This document shows, piece after piece, positions 63,001 through 64,000 of a DNA stretch of 64,000 bases. Position 1 is the stretch's first letter. Each line of letters starts with the position of its first letter. Location of the stretch: contig CM046868.1 in assembly GCA_025617745.1 (NCBI GenBank), forward strand, positions 16,000,615 through 16,064,614. The letters run 5' to 3'. The position numbers and the translations under genes were made by a program. This stretch comes from Heliocidaris erythrogramma (Eukaryota > Echinodermata > Echinoidea > Camarodonta > Echinometridae). The notes beneath the pieces are model-generated. The model ran no database searches, was not told where the DNA came from, and was given only the letters and a program-made list of their open reading frames with translations.

Positions 63001-64000
63001 TACCAACAGCCTGTAATCCATTAAAGACAGCTGCTGTATCCTATAAACTGCCCCTCAAAATGTAGGAGGTGCTATGGCTCAGTGGTAGAGCAGTGGTCTC
63101 GTATCTGGGAGGACCCAGGTTCAAAACCAATTGGATGCACTAGTGCCTATTGGTAAGGCACTAATCCTCATTACCAAGTCTCATGGAGGGGACTCAAAAG
63201 CCGTCGGTCCCCTGGTTGCTTACTTACTAACTATCATGCACATCCTTTCTTAGCAGTCGGGTAAAATGCACCATCAAACATATGCCTACCTGATGCCAAA
63301 GTTTTCAAAGATTATATCCTTGATCTGTTTCCGTCTAGGGCTGATGCTGAAGGAGTGATCCTTGAACAGAGAGGTGTGTTCAGAGTGAATTGCATGGACT
63401 GTCTGGACAGAACCAATGTAGTCCAAACAGCTCTAGCCAGGGTTGTACTCAGAACACAGGTAGGTAGTATGATAGGATGAGGAAGATAAAGGCGAATGAG
63501 GGGAGAAAGAGCGAAAAGGAGAATGAAAAAAAAAAGATACAGGTTGAGGAAAGCAAATAAAGACTAGAATGGAGGATGAAGAAAATGTAGATGAAAAAAA
63601 AGAAAGATGAAATTGCAAATGGATGGGTTGTGAAAAGTTTCTATCATTGACAGTATTCCGGTTGAAGATGTGTTTATGCAGTCAGGAACACTTCCCCAGC
63701 AAGAAAAAATCTATGGCAGAAGTGTTCATTTATCCCAATAAAAAAGATGAAGTACTGTGTGAAGATGTGATGCTGGTTCTGGCATTTCCATTCAACAAAT
63801 ACATGAAACAGCATTCAGACAGATTTGAAATCCTGAACATTAATTACTTTTTCCTAGGGTTCTTTCATTTGCAGTTTGATTCGATTTAAATCACTTTAAT
63901 AGTGCACAGTGAACTTGAATGTATACCCCTTTGTAACAATATTCCTCAACAGCTACGCAAACTGGGGCTGCTGCTACCTGAACAACGCCTTGTCCCGAGC
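4142..64000 (+). CDS. INPP5F: INPP5F/SAC2 orthologue, Sac-domain phosphoinositide phosphatase, 12 exons, 3' incomplete
   Basis: Coding exons: 4142-4238, 12903-12983, 20625-20761, 45149-45274, 47438-47510, 57125-57255, 60252-60435, 60911-61090, 61475-61667, 62771-62848, 63339-63459 and 63953-64000 (partial). They join in frame to 483 codons with GT-AG introns and align exon by exon with human INPP5F as I recall it. Family knowledge: SAC2 removes the 4-phosphate of PI4P on endosomes and other endocytic membranes. The Sac domain begins near codon 150 and its catalytic CX5R loop is CMDCLDR, with Cys445 and Arg451. The start ATG matches the human N-terminus ([11 protein letters not shown] against MELFQAKDHYI), has A at -3 and G at +4, and is preceded in frame by TAG TGA. 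The human protein is about 1,130 residues, so roughly 40% is here; the HSac2 domain and C-terminal half are missing. SAC1-type paralogues lack this N-terminus, so the assignment is firm. Confidence 0.95.
4309..5044. mobile_element. foldback element, CTAACTCGGCACT family
   Basis: Two arms of roughly 330 bp are inverted around a short centre near 4680. The outer ends read GCTAACTCGGCACTTTGG and, on the other strand at 5044, the same string. Inner matches include CGCGAACCTATTGAGGAA / CGCGAACCTGTTGAGGAA, TGAAATGAAATC, TTACCATGATAC-like blocks and GACCGACA / GTCGGTCC. The right arm has a 35-bp extra segment repeating the terminal phrase. There is no coding capacity. A short relative sits at 25028-25330. 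Confidence 0.7.
5405..5480 (-). repeat. tRNA-derived segment (minus strand)
   Basis: On the minus strand it reads GCGGGTTCGAATCCCGC, a perfect T-arm and pol III B box, preceded by CTATTGTTAAAG, which is A-box-like. The acceptor stem is not closed and the D-arm is poor, so it is not a functional tRNA gene. It is probably a tRNA-derived SINE head or pseudo-tRNA carried inside the foldback element. Confidence 0.4.
5654..5784. repeat. 54-bp-arm palindrome nested in the foldback loop
   Basis: Arms 5654-5708 and 5730-5784 are nearly perfect inverse complements, with matching blocks AACGATGATTTATTGCGTCG, TCTGCCATGTCTGCC and AGCTGTACTATC. The loop is about 21 bases. Such a structure would form a stable RNA hairpin if transcribed. 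Confidence 0.8.
6024..6271. mobile_element. MITE, TAGACCGAAAA family, copy 1
   Basis: The left end is TAGACCGAAAATTCTGTCTC and the right end CAGACGGTTATTTCTGTCTA, which is inverted relative to the left. The interior has GTTCCGCTGAGACTACGTCT and CCACTAGACC, shared with the copies at 6588 and 10040. The flank is TA-rich. No coding capacity. Confidence 0.55.
6588..6722. mobile_element. MITE, TAGACCGAAAA family, copy 2
   Basis: The left end is TAGACCGAAAAATCAGTCT and the right end AGATGGATTTTTCTGTCTA, giving inverted ends of about 19 bp. The interior has CCGGTGAGACTACGTCTGGC, shared with copy 1. It is 135 bp long. Confidence 0.6.
7221..7580 (+). other. unexplained 119-codon open frame with basic N-terminus
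   Basis: The ATG has a good context (ACAATGG). The first 70 residues are strongly charged, with [20 protein letters not shown], a possible nuclear localisation signal, then [20 protein letters not shown]. From about 7430 the frame runs into a GGGGGCCGTTTCACGA repeat end, so the C-terminal third is probably spurious. GC is higher than the surroundings. I do not recognise the family. It may be a 5' exon of an intronic gene or a decayed transposon fragment. Confidence 0.25.
7431..9470. repeat. possible paired ends GGGGGCCGTTTCACGA / TCGTGAAACGGCCCCC
   Basis: GGGGGCCGTTTCACGAC at 7431 and TTTCGTGAAACGGCCCCC ending near 9468 are inverted. Both are followed inward by fragments such as GACAA and TGTCCGC/GCGGACA. 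They could be the two ends of one 2-kb element or two separate truncated MITEs. The interior contains simple repeats and nothing coding. Confidence 0.3.
8403..8439. repeat. (CT)n microsatellite
   Basis: A CT dinucleotide run followed by more pyrimidine-rich DNA to about 8475. A related (GA) run is at 8245-8262, and GA-rich DNA with a poly-G tract is at 8870-9090. Confidence 0.95.
10040..10185 (-). mobile_element. MITE, TAGACCGAAAA family, copy 3 (inverted)
   Basis: On the minus strand it contains TTCCGCTGAGACTACATGTA and GTCTGGCTCCACTAGACCGC, as in copies 1 and 2. On the + strand the right part has TAGACCAAAAATTCTGTCTC at 10161. The edges are approximate. Confidence 0.45.
12271..12322. repeat. 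26-bp perfect tandem duplication
   Basis: TGTTAATGTCCAGTTTCGCA plus AGTCTC occurs twice head to tail (12271-12296 and 12297-12322). It is a short local duplication inside intron 1. Confidence 0.9.
12553..12762. mobile_element. palindromic MITE with GAATTCACAAAGG ends
   Basis: The left end GGCTCGAATTCACAAAGGAG is inverted against the right end CTCCTTTGTGAATTCGGGCC. Just inside are TTTAAACCATGGTTT strings on both sides. It is 210 bp, has a GC-rich centre with several GCGC sites, and no coding capacity. Confidence 0.75.
12903..12983 (+). CDS. INPP5F: INPP5F exon 2
   Basis: An 81-base exon in phase 1-1, codons 33-60. It reads [20 protein letters not shown] then GKLRIHP, close to human AWNPICLGLVEGVIGKIQLH. 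The acceptor is TTTGACAG and the donor CCAG|GTATGT. It was recognised only by homology and phase, being too short to stand out as an open frame. Confidence 0.95.
14271..14812. repeat. 271-bp tandem duplication, nearly identical copies
   Basis: Copies 14271-14541 and 14542-14812 start GTACAGCAGTGATGAGAGTT and TGTACAGCAGTG. By eye I see one difference (TTTATGTTACC against TTTATCTTACC). The unit includes a (GT)n run, ATTCAGAAAAGAAATTCATA and GGACATGTATTGTAACTCAT. It is either very recent or an assembly artefact. Confidence 0.95.
15086..15491. mobile_element. foldback MITE with inner 57-bp repeats
   Basis: Arms match across the element: GGGCAATTCCATGGTAACGG against the complement of the right end, ACATTTTACCAACTTCA, and CCATAACTACAATT. 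The middle has two or three copies of a unit with AGTAATGAAATTTGCATATT and GGAAGGACATTTTGAT. It is about 406 bp and non-coding. Confidence 0.7.
15786..15947. mobile_element. TA-flanked MITE, TACTGTAAAACC family
   Basis: The left end TACTGTAAAACCAAAAACTT is inverted against the right end TTCTGGTTTACAGTA. Inner TTCGCG and CGCGAAA strings are typical of a widespread marine MITE type. The ends fit the TA target duplication of Tc1/mariner elements. It is 162 bp. Confidence 0.65.
17607..17704. repeat. (TAA)n / (TAATGA) microsatellite
   Basis: An imperfect run of TAA, TGA and ATA triplets of about 98 bp, with ATGATAATGATA interruptions. Confidence 0.9.
18068..18475. mobile_element. piggyBac-like MITE with TTAA duplication, copy A
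   Basis: It is flanked by TTAA at 18064-18067 and 18476-18479. The inverted ends are CCCTTTCAGGACAGG and CTTGTCTTGAAAGGG. The CCC...GGG ends next to TTAA fit piggyBac-type transposition. It is 408 bp, AT-rich and has no transposase. Confidence 0.65.
18553..18796. mobile_element. piggyBac-like MITE with TTAA duplication, copy B
   Basis: It is flanked by TTAA at 18549-18552 and 18797-18800. The ends CCCTTTCAATCCC and GCCTTGAAAGGG match copy A only in the outer 8 bases. The interior has ACTCAAAAGTCCCATC and CTGAAAAGTCCCGTCGG as an internal direct repeat. It lies only 70 bp from copy A. Confidence 0.6.
19021..19371. mobile_element. TACTGTA-ended MITE
   Basis: The left end TACTGTAAACGCTGTTATTT is inverted against the right end TTTCTGCAATTACAGTA. 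The interior has ATTTTCGCG and TTCGCGC strings on both sides. It is about 350 bp with TA-type ends and is related in style to the 15786 element. Confidence 0.55.
19370..20640 (+). repeat. degenerate tandem array ending at the exon 3 acceptor
   Basis: Seven copies of the anchor GAATGGAGACTG or variants lie near 19380, 19593, 19803, 20006, 20246, 20454 and 20635, spaced 180-240 bp. Each is preceded by blocks such as AGAAATGAATGCTGGTACAA, CTCATGTTTTCATGATCTCA and often TTTCAGAGT. The last copy is the real acceptor and first 16 bases of INPP5F exon 3. The copies near 19991, 20229 and 20438 keep an acceptor-like TTTCAG|AGT. See findings. Confidence 0.8.
20625..20761 (+). CDS. INPP5F: INPP5F exon 3
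   Basis: A 137-base exon, codons 60-105, phase 1 to 0. It contains [20 protein letters not shown] and [20 protein letters not shown], matching human WWLILIRQKALVGKLPGDHE and its sequel. The acceptor TCATTTCAG and the first 16 exonic bases also occur in tandem copies upstream, and the last 50 or so bases with the donor recur downstream (see the array features). The true exon is the only copy with the full open frame. Confidence 0.96.
20807..20824. repeat. poly-G tract 46 bp after the exon 3 donor
   Basis: Eighteen Gs in a row, then AGGGGG. G-runs just downstream of a donor can act as intronic splicing enhancers or form a G-quadruplex. Other long poly-G tracts are at 8907-8925, 24597-24611 and 29010-29032. 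Confidence 0.9.
20957..21215 (+). pseudogene. partial copies of the exon 3 3' end with donor
   Basis: At 20957-21002 the sequence TGCTGTTTACCACACTCCCA, then AAATGAACATCCAGATAT, CGACATCAAG|GTACATGC repeats the end of exon 3 including a GT donor. A weaker copy at about 21168-21215 has TTTACTACCTTTCTTCCACT and AAATGGACATCC. Both lack the rest of the exon. They mirror the upstream array, suggesting that exon 3 sits in a region prone to local duplication. Confidence 0.65.
21648..21982. mobile_element. TTAA-flanked MITE, CCACTT ends
   Basis: TTAA flanks both sides (21644-21647, 21983-21986). The inverted ends are CCACTTAACTGG and CAGTCAAGTGG. The right half carries two copies of GCACGTACATGTA followed by GTGGCACGCA. 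It is 335 bp and non-coding, probably piggyBac-like. Confidence 0.6.
24470..24498. repeat. (GA)n microsatellite
   Basis: A pure GA run of about 29 bp. Confidence 0.95.
25028..25330. mobile_element. short relative of the CTAACTCGGCACT foldback family
   Basis: The left end has CGGGCTAACTCGGCACTAGG and the right end has TTGGATAACTCGGCC then GAGTCTGAGTTGGCCCTAG, inverted to the left. The shared terminal phrase links it to the 4309-5044 element. The interior is AT-rich and non-coding. Confidence 0.5.
26170..26515 (+). mobile_element. probable tRNA-derived SINE
   Basis: GGGTAAAGAGTCTGCCTGTC resembles an A-box region and GTGGGTTTGAATCCAGC a B box (consensus GGTTCGAATCC). Downstream, CCTCGGATAGTATGTTAAAT followed by GGAGAGTC resembles the GGATGGTGACGTTAAAGG tail block of the 1753 SINE. 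The 3' end is unclear, near the AATAACAATGATAAT run. Confidence 0.45.
26910..27790. mobile_element. tandem-core element, five units of 151-162 bp
   Basis: It opens with a small palindrome at 26913-26946 (TATACACCCGCCAAAC ... GAAGGGGGTATATA) and a GGGCGGGCGGGCGG run. Then a unit with TCATGAAATTTGGTACACAC recurs at 27041, 27193, 27355, 27506 and 27667. Units also share GCGGATCGAACTACTTCCTC, TTTTTCGGATGAGT and GTTGCCATGGTAA. The open frames here are by-products of the repeat. The layout resembles bivalve pearl and related Helentron-associated elements (inference). Confidence 0.6.
28615..29392. mobile_element. tandem-core element, two units of 340 bp
   Basis: It starts with the hairpin GAGCCTAAGGCTC inside CTCACC...GTGAGC, then GTCCGTC repeats. 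Two units start near 28745 and 29085 with GAATTCAACCAAACTTGGTA, GGGGTAGGGGACCCAAAGTT and CAGAACCAGG-ATAGCTCAGA. It ends GGTGAGC...GGGGCTCTTGTTT. This repeat type is common in marine invertebrates. A poly-G tract lies between the units. Confidence 0.65.
30327..32583 (+). mobile_element. DIRS gag-like region
   Basis: The 5' coding part of the DIRS element, on two overlapping frames. The first is Ser/Pro/Gly-rich with a Lys-rich patch ([13 protein letters not shown]) typical of nucleic-acid-binding gag proteins. The second ends in an Arg/Gly-rich tail ([16 protein letters not shown]). No recognised enzyme motif is present. GC content and codon use differ sharply from the surrounding AT-rich intron. 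Confidence 0.7.
32622..35507 (+). mobile_element. DIRS tyrosine recombinase region (overlapping frame)
   Basis: This long frame overlaps the reverse transcriptase region, an arrangement known for DIRS elements. The enzyme proper is in the C-terminal third (about 34550-35505). Conserved residues are seen in [12 protein letters not shown] (first Arg), [13 protein letters not shown] (His-x-x-Arg) and [11 protein letters not shown] (Tyr nucleophile). The N-terminal two thirds are Ser-rich and probably just open by overlap. Confidence 0.85.
32650..34533 (+). mobile_element. DIRS reverse transcriptase / RNase H region
   Basis: A long open region. Reverse transcriptase motifs are visible: [13 protein letters not shown] (motif A), the YLDD box in YLDDWLLLA (motif C) and the following LGAVLD. 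RNase H motifs follow: [19 protein letters not shown] and LTDN. The C-terminal part, with [23 protein letters not shown] and IAPFWP, corresponds to the region annotated in DIRS elements as a Dam-like methyltransferase (family knowledge; not certain here). Confidence 0.9.
35576..35673 (+). mobile_element. DIRS internal complementary region
   Basis: The first part (35576-35612) is the reverse complement of the left outer edge (29739-29775). The second part (about 35610-35670) is the reverse complement of the right outer edge (about 35865-35923). In DIRS1 this region templates completion of the ends through a circular intermediate. Its agreement with both ends defines the element boundaries. Confidence 0.85.
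37600..39450. repeat. composite repeat with GGTGGTCTGTC ends and 200-bp inner units
   Basis: TTAGGTGGTCTGTCC at about 37606 and the palindrome GGTGGTCTGTCGACTACGAC, with its complement, at 39419-39447 border the region. Inside are a (GAT)n run (37771-37883), a tRNA-like block and two diverged units starting CATAGA-ATAACACG, each containing CTCAGCTA-AACAT. Near 38810-39110 there are several GACGCGCGCGTACG-type CpG-rich strings. No coding capacity. Confidence 0.5.
38093..38167 (-). repeat. tRNA-derived segment (minus strand)
   Basis: On the minus strand TGGTCTATTGGTCAAAGCA is A-box-like and CCAGGTTCGATCCCCGG is a T-arm/B box, with CCTCCCATTC as an anticodon-loop region, followed by TGGGTCC and later a T-run. 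The 5' acceptor side does not pair with TGGGTCC. It is therefore a tRNA-derived SINE head or pseudo-tRNA, not a working gene. Confidence 0.5.
40605..41000. repeat. CATTTTGCTATGT minisatellite interrupted by a MITE
   Basis: At 40605-40748 a unit of about 28-35 bp containing GTACATTTTGCATTTTGCTA is repeated some six times. The array resumes at 40929 (TTACATTTTGCTATGAAATA) after a MITE copy (40757-40928). The array predates the insertion. Confidence 0.75.
40757..40928. mobile_element. mariner-like MITE, copy 1 (left end lost)
   Basis: It shares TATTTTTGTGGTAAGAAGGA, AAGCAAGGTATAATTGCTGG, GAAATACAAAGACAAATCAT and AGAAGCTTGGTCTAATAATT with the copy at 50547. The right end GGGCTGTA is kept, but the left terminal repeat is missing. 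Confidence 0.7.
41690..41872. repeat. 183-bp near-perfect palindrome
   Basis: The arms 41690-41777 and 41779-41872 are inverted: AAATCAAATATACCTTGCA against TGCATGGTATATTTGATTT, GGCACCAGTTGAAATTATGG against its complement, and TGACTGGTATAGCACTATTT against AAATAGTAACTATGCCAGTC. The loop is only a few bases around GGGGCACAGCCCC. It may be a MITE or an inverted duplication. Confidence 0.8.
41999..42275. repeat. 146-bp tandem duplication
   Basis: The unit starts GATGTACAGCACTGTTGATT at 41999 and 42145 and includes TATGCGCGCGGAGAAG and TGTTCATGATCGACTG. The junction carries the palindrome GTGACGTTTT ... AAAACGTCAC. It is followed by CCAACCCCTCAAGGGCAATT and a (GACA)n run. Confidence 0.85.
42367..42428. 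repeat. (GACA)n microsatellite
   Basis: An ACAG/GACA tetranucleotide run with a few interruptions. It follows a phrase with GGTGAAGATCTGTCGAAGGA, typical of the 3' part of a common marine repeat. Confidence 0.9.
42586..42790. repeat. imperfect direct repeat, about 125-bp spacing
   Basis: AAGTCACAAAAGAGGC, CTTGTAAG and CTACTGTAGATCTAGATCTA then CATGGCAC (from 42586) recur as AAGTCACAAGAGAGGC, CTTGTAAA and GTACTGTAGATCTACATGGC (from 42713). Both are followed by TCCAACG. Confidence 0.6.
45149..45274 (+). CDS. INPP5F: INPP5F exon 4
   Basis: A 126-base, phase 0-0 exon, codons 106-147. It starts [19 protein letters not shown] (human LCKKHHFGINKPEKIIPSP) and ends KSVTQVKK at donor AAG|GTGATC. The acceptor is TTGTTTCAG. 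It follows the 24-kb intron 3. Being phase 0 on both sides, skipping it would keep the frame. Confidence 0.96.
45275..47437 (+). other. INPP5F intron 4
   Basis: A 2.16-kb phase-0 intron. It contains one TIR MITE (46610-47035) and, at about 47124-47260, a weak palindrome around ATAACAAATCTAAATTT / AAATTTGAATTTGTTAT. The stretch 45275-46600 shows nothing recognisable. Confidence 0.85.
46610..47035. mobile_element. MITE with TTGGGCC ends
   Basis: The left end TTGGGCCGGTATTCAGTT is inverted against the right end AATTGAATACGGGCCCAA. The interior has TAAGTAAGTTGGCTAGG and TTAAGTAGTGAATTGA. It is 426 bp and non-coding. Confidence 0.65.
47438..47510 (+). CDS. INPP5F: INPP5F exon 5
   Basis: A 73-base exon, codons 148-172, phase 0 to 1. 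The peptide [20 protein letters not shown] is a charged helix matching human KESKEKEKLERRLLEELLKM. The acceptor is CCGTTTCAG and the donor TCTG|GTAAGC. This helix leads into the Sac domain. Confidence 0.96.
48012..48090. repeat. (GAT)n microsatellite
   Basis: GAT triplets with GGTGAT and ATTGAT interruptions. The minus strand spells a His-rich frame, which is an artefact. Confidence 0.9.
50078..50422 (-). other. unexplained 114-codon minus-strand open frame
   Basis: The frame reads opposite to INPP5F and has a mixed, protein-like composition: [20 protein letters not shown], then [20 protein letters not shown] is higher than in the flanks and homopolymers are absent. I recognise no domain. 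It may be a retroposed or decayed gene fragment, or a conserved non-coding island that happens to be open on this strand. Confidence 0.25.
50547..50746. mobile_element. mariner-like MITE, copy 2 (both ends present)
   Basis: The left end TACAGCCATGGTAAAAATTA then TTAGACCAAGC is inverted against the right end GCTTGGTCTAATAATTTTTT then CTGTGGCTGTA. The TA at each edge fits a Tc1/mariner target duplication. It is about 200 bp. The copy at 40757 shares the interior. Confidence 0.75.
51500..54492. repeat. zone of recurring TTTCGGACGTTACA motifs in both orientations
   Basis: The motif GTTTCGGACGTTACA (or with GATGTT) occurs forward near 51509, 51868, 54075, 54093 and 54267, and inverted near 53534, 53909 and 54478. 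It is often followed or preceded by GTTAAC or GTTTACGGAAAA. The rest is AT-rich and non-coding. The outer flanks GGGAACGGGTG (about 51463) and CACCGTTCC (about 54507) are roughly inverted. It could be a large non-autonomous DNA transposon with subterminal repeats. Confidence 0.55.
52600..52720 (+). mobile_element. possible LINE ORF2 3' fragment
   Basis: In one frame the stretch reads [20 protein letters not shown] then FKGSLKT, stop, LFNA. This resembles the end of many CR1/L2-like reverse transcriptase proteins (WNxLPxxIRxxxSxxxFKxxLKTxLF). The tryptophan is replaced and a stop interrupts the last residues. It is only about 40 codons, so the call is tentative. Confidence 0.35.
55243..55377 (+). 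other. open stretch after an acceptor-like TTTACAG
   Basis: After GTATTTACAG the frame reads [20 protein letters not shown] and later [18 protein letters not shown] to a stop. The composition is protein-like, but it does not fit the INPP5F sequence and no homology is recognised. It could be a decayed transposon or alternative terminal exon. Confidence 0.2.
56684..56821 (+). mobile_element. palindromic MITE, GTTTCATCAAGCG family, copy 1
   Basis: The left end GGGGAGTGTTTCATCAAGCG is inverted against CACTTGATGAAACGCTCCCC. The inner orientation marker reads GCGACTGAAATCCTTGCATC then TGATTGGCTGAGAG. It is 138 bp and lies about 300 bases upstream of exon 6. Confidence 0.85.
57125..57255 (+). CDS. 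INPP5F: INPP5F exon 6 (start of Sac core)
   Basis: A 131-base exon, codons 172-215, phase 1 to 0. It reads [16 protein letters not shown] and later [18 protein letters not shown]-x-x-x-DLTNS-x-QR and DDRFFWN are hallmark Sac-domain blocks. The acceptor is CCTTGACAG and the donor CTCAG|GTGATT. It shares the reading with human FYYSLTYDLTNSVQRQ and DDRFFWNKYMIQDL. Confidence 0.97.
57256..60251 (+). other. INPP5F intron 6
   Basis: A 3.0-kb phase-0 intron. It contains one long-TIR MITE (58202-58811). The rest shows poly-A tracts and TACATGTA strings only. Confidence 0.85.
58202..58811. mobile_element. long-TIR MITE, about 610 bp
   Basis: Terminal arms of about 165 bp (58202-58370 and 58655-58811) are inverted: CAACCCAAATGCAAGTT, GTTGATGTGCAGGGATGCAT, TTCAAACATCTAAATA, and CTAAGCTCCACCCTAAAAAA with AGATC. 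The ends are AAGGGCCCCTGCAACC and GGTTGCAGTGGACCTT. The open frame across the centre has no known domain. Confidence 0.8.
60252..60435 (+). CDS. INPP5F: INPP5F exon 7
   Basis: A 184-base exon, codons 216-277, phase 0 to 1. It contains [12 protein letters not shown] (human WIIPMIQGFVQI) and [13 protein letters not shown] (human VALISRRSRHRAG). Between them lies an acidic, Gly/Ser-rich loop with GADSDDSD, which also varies in vertebrates. The acceptor is CATACAG and the donor GCAG|GTATTT. Confidence 0.97.
60911..61090 (+). CDS. INPP5F: INPP5F exon 8
   Basis: A 180-base exon, codons 277-337, phase 1-1. It reads [20 protein letters not shown] and later [16 protein letters not shown]. [17 protein letters not shown] and [12 protein letters not shown] are among the most conserved Sac motifs. 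The acceptor is CGTCATAG and the donor AGAG|GTAGGT. Confidence 0.97.
61183..61330. repeat. minisatellite, 35-40-bp unit, about four copies
   Basis: The core AGTACTGATAGAATGCATTC then ATCATAAAATT recurs with variation (starting near 61183, 61213, 61250 and 61290). Confidence 0.7.
61475..61667 (+). CDS. INPP5F: INPP5F exon 9
   Basis: A 193-base exon, codons 337-401, phase 1 to 2. It reads [32 protein letters not shown] and [11 protein letters not shown]; the human counterparts are FCAHFEEQLNIY, INLVDQAGREKIIGDAYLKQ and LTYVSFDFHEH. The acceptor is CACTATAG and the donor ACTG|GTCAGT. The palindromic MITE at 61795 lies about 130 bases downstream. Confidence 0.97.
61795..61920 (-). mobile_element. 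palindromic MITE, GTTTCATCAAGCG family, copy 2 (inverted)
   Basis: The ends GGGGAGCGTTTCATCAAGCG and GCTTGATGAAACGCTCC match copy 1. The inner marker CTCAGCCAATCAGATGCAAG then GATTTCAGTCGC is the reverse complement of copy 1, so the two copies lie in opposite orientation around exons 6-9. Confidence 0.85.
62771..62848 (+). CDS. INPP5F: INPP5F exon 10
   Basis: A 78-base, phase 2-2 exon, codons 401-427. Together with the previous exon it spells [16 protein letters not shown] and ends MRYCW, matching human HEHCRGMKFENVQTLT and MKWCW. The acceptor is CCATGCAG and the donor CTG|GTAAGT. It is a symmetric exon, so skipping it would keep the frame but remove part of the catalytic fold. Confidence 0.95.
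63067..63290 (+). mobile_element. tRNA-derived SINE
   Basis: GCTATGGCTCAGTGGTAGAG then CAGTGG is a near-perfect tRNA D-arm/A box, and GACCCAGGTTCAAAACC a B-box region 40 bases later. The body has GGAGGGGACTCAAAAGCCGT then CGGTCCCCTGG, a phrase typical of marine SINEs. The 3' edge is uncertain. Confidence 0.7.
63339..63459 (+). CDS. INPP5F: INPP5F exon 11, catalytic CX5R loop
   Basis: A 121-base exon, codons 427-467, phase 2 to 0. It carries [18 protein letters not shown], the Sac-family signature RxNCxDCLDRTN. By family knowledge Cys445 is the phosphocysteine nucleophile and Arg451 binds the phosphate; both are intact, so the encoded enzyme is predicted to be active. The acceptor is CCGTCTAG and the donor ACAG|GTAGGT. 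Confidence 0.98.
63953..64000 (+). CDS. INPP5F: INPP5F exon 12 (5' part, cut by window edge)
   Basis: Codons 468-483, phase 0 at the acceptor CCTCAACAG. It reads [16 protein letters not shown], matching human LKKLGVMPPEQPLPVK. The exon continues past the window. Confidence 0.93.

Larger units (their letters stand above)
60436..63952 (+). other. INPP5F introns 7-11 (short introns)
   Basis: Introns 60436-60910, 61091-61474, 61668-62770, 62849-63338 and 63460-63952. Intron 8 has a minisatellite (61183-61330), intron 9 a palindromic MITE (61795) and intron 10 a SINE (63067). Introns 7 and 11 show nothing recognisable. The catalytic exons are thus in a compact block, unlike the 5' exons. Confidence 0.85.

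Overview
The window is animal genomic DNA, AT-rich and intron-dominated. It carries one host gene on the + strand: the orthologue of INPP5F (SAC2), a Sac-domain phosphoinositide phosphatase. Twelve coding exons were read by eye against the human protein, from the ATG at 4142 to the right edge of the window. All eleven introns have GT-AG ends and the phase stays correct throughout, giving 483 codons, including the catalytic box CMDCLDRTN in exon 11. The HSac2 domain and the 3' end lie beyond the window.

The organism is probably an echinoderm, most likely a sea urchin. This rests on general genome texture: endless TACATGTA/ACATGTACATGTA strings, frequent AGGCCTA, a DIRS retrotransposon, and marine-invertebrate repeats of the GGCTCGAGTGAGC and CACCCGCCAAAC types. 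No species can be named from the sequence alone.

Layout: 1-4141 is upstream DNA packed with non-autonomous elements, including a hAT-like MITE with an 8-bp target duplication, a 7SL/Alu-like SINE nested in a duplicated segment, and an ATTACC-rich element with terminal inverted repeats. Intron 1 (4239-12902) opens with two back-to-back foldback elements. Intron 2 (12984-20624) has a 271-bp near-perfect tandem duplication, several MITEs, and a tandem array of about 210-bp units that runs into the acceptor of exon 3. Intron 3 (20762-45148, 24 kb) holds a DIRS1-type retrotransposon that looks whole or nearly so (29739-35923), two tandem-core elements, and several palindromes. Intron 5 (47511-57124) holds a 3-kb zone in which the motif TTTCGGACGTTACA recurs in both orientations. 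Introns 6 to 11 become short and hold a long-TIR MITE, a second copy of a palindromic MITE in opposite orientation to one in intron 5, and a tRNA-derived SINE.

No second host gene could be supported on either strand. The most interesting signals are the exon-3 boundary array, the 7SL-like SINE, the TTTCGGACGTTACA zone, and the inverted MITE pair bracketing exons 6-9.
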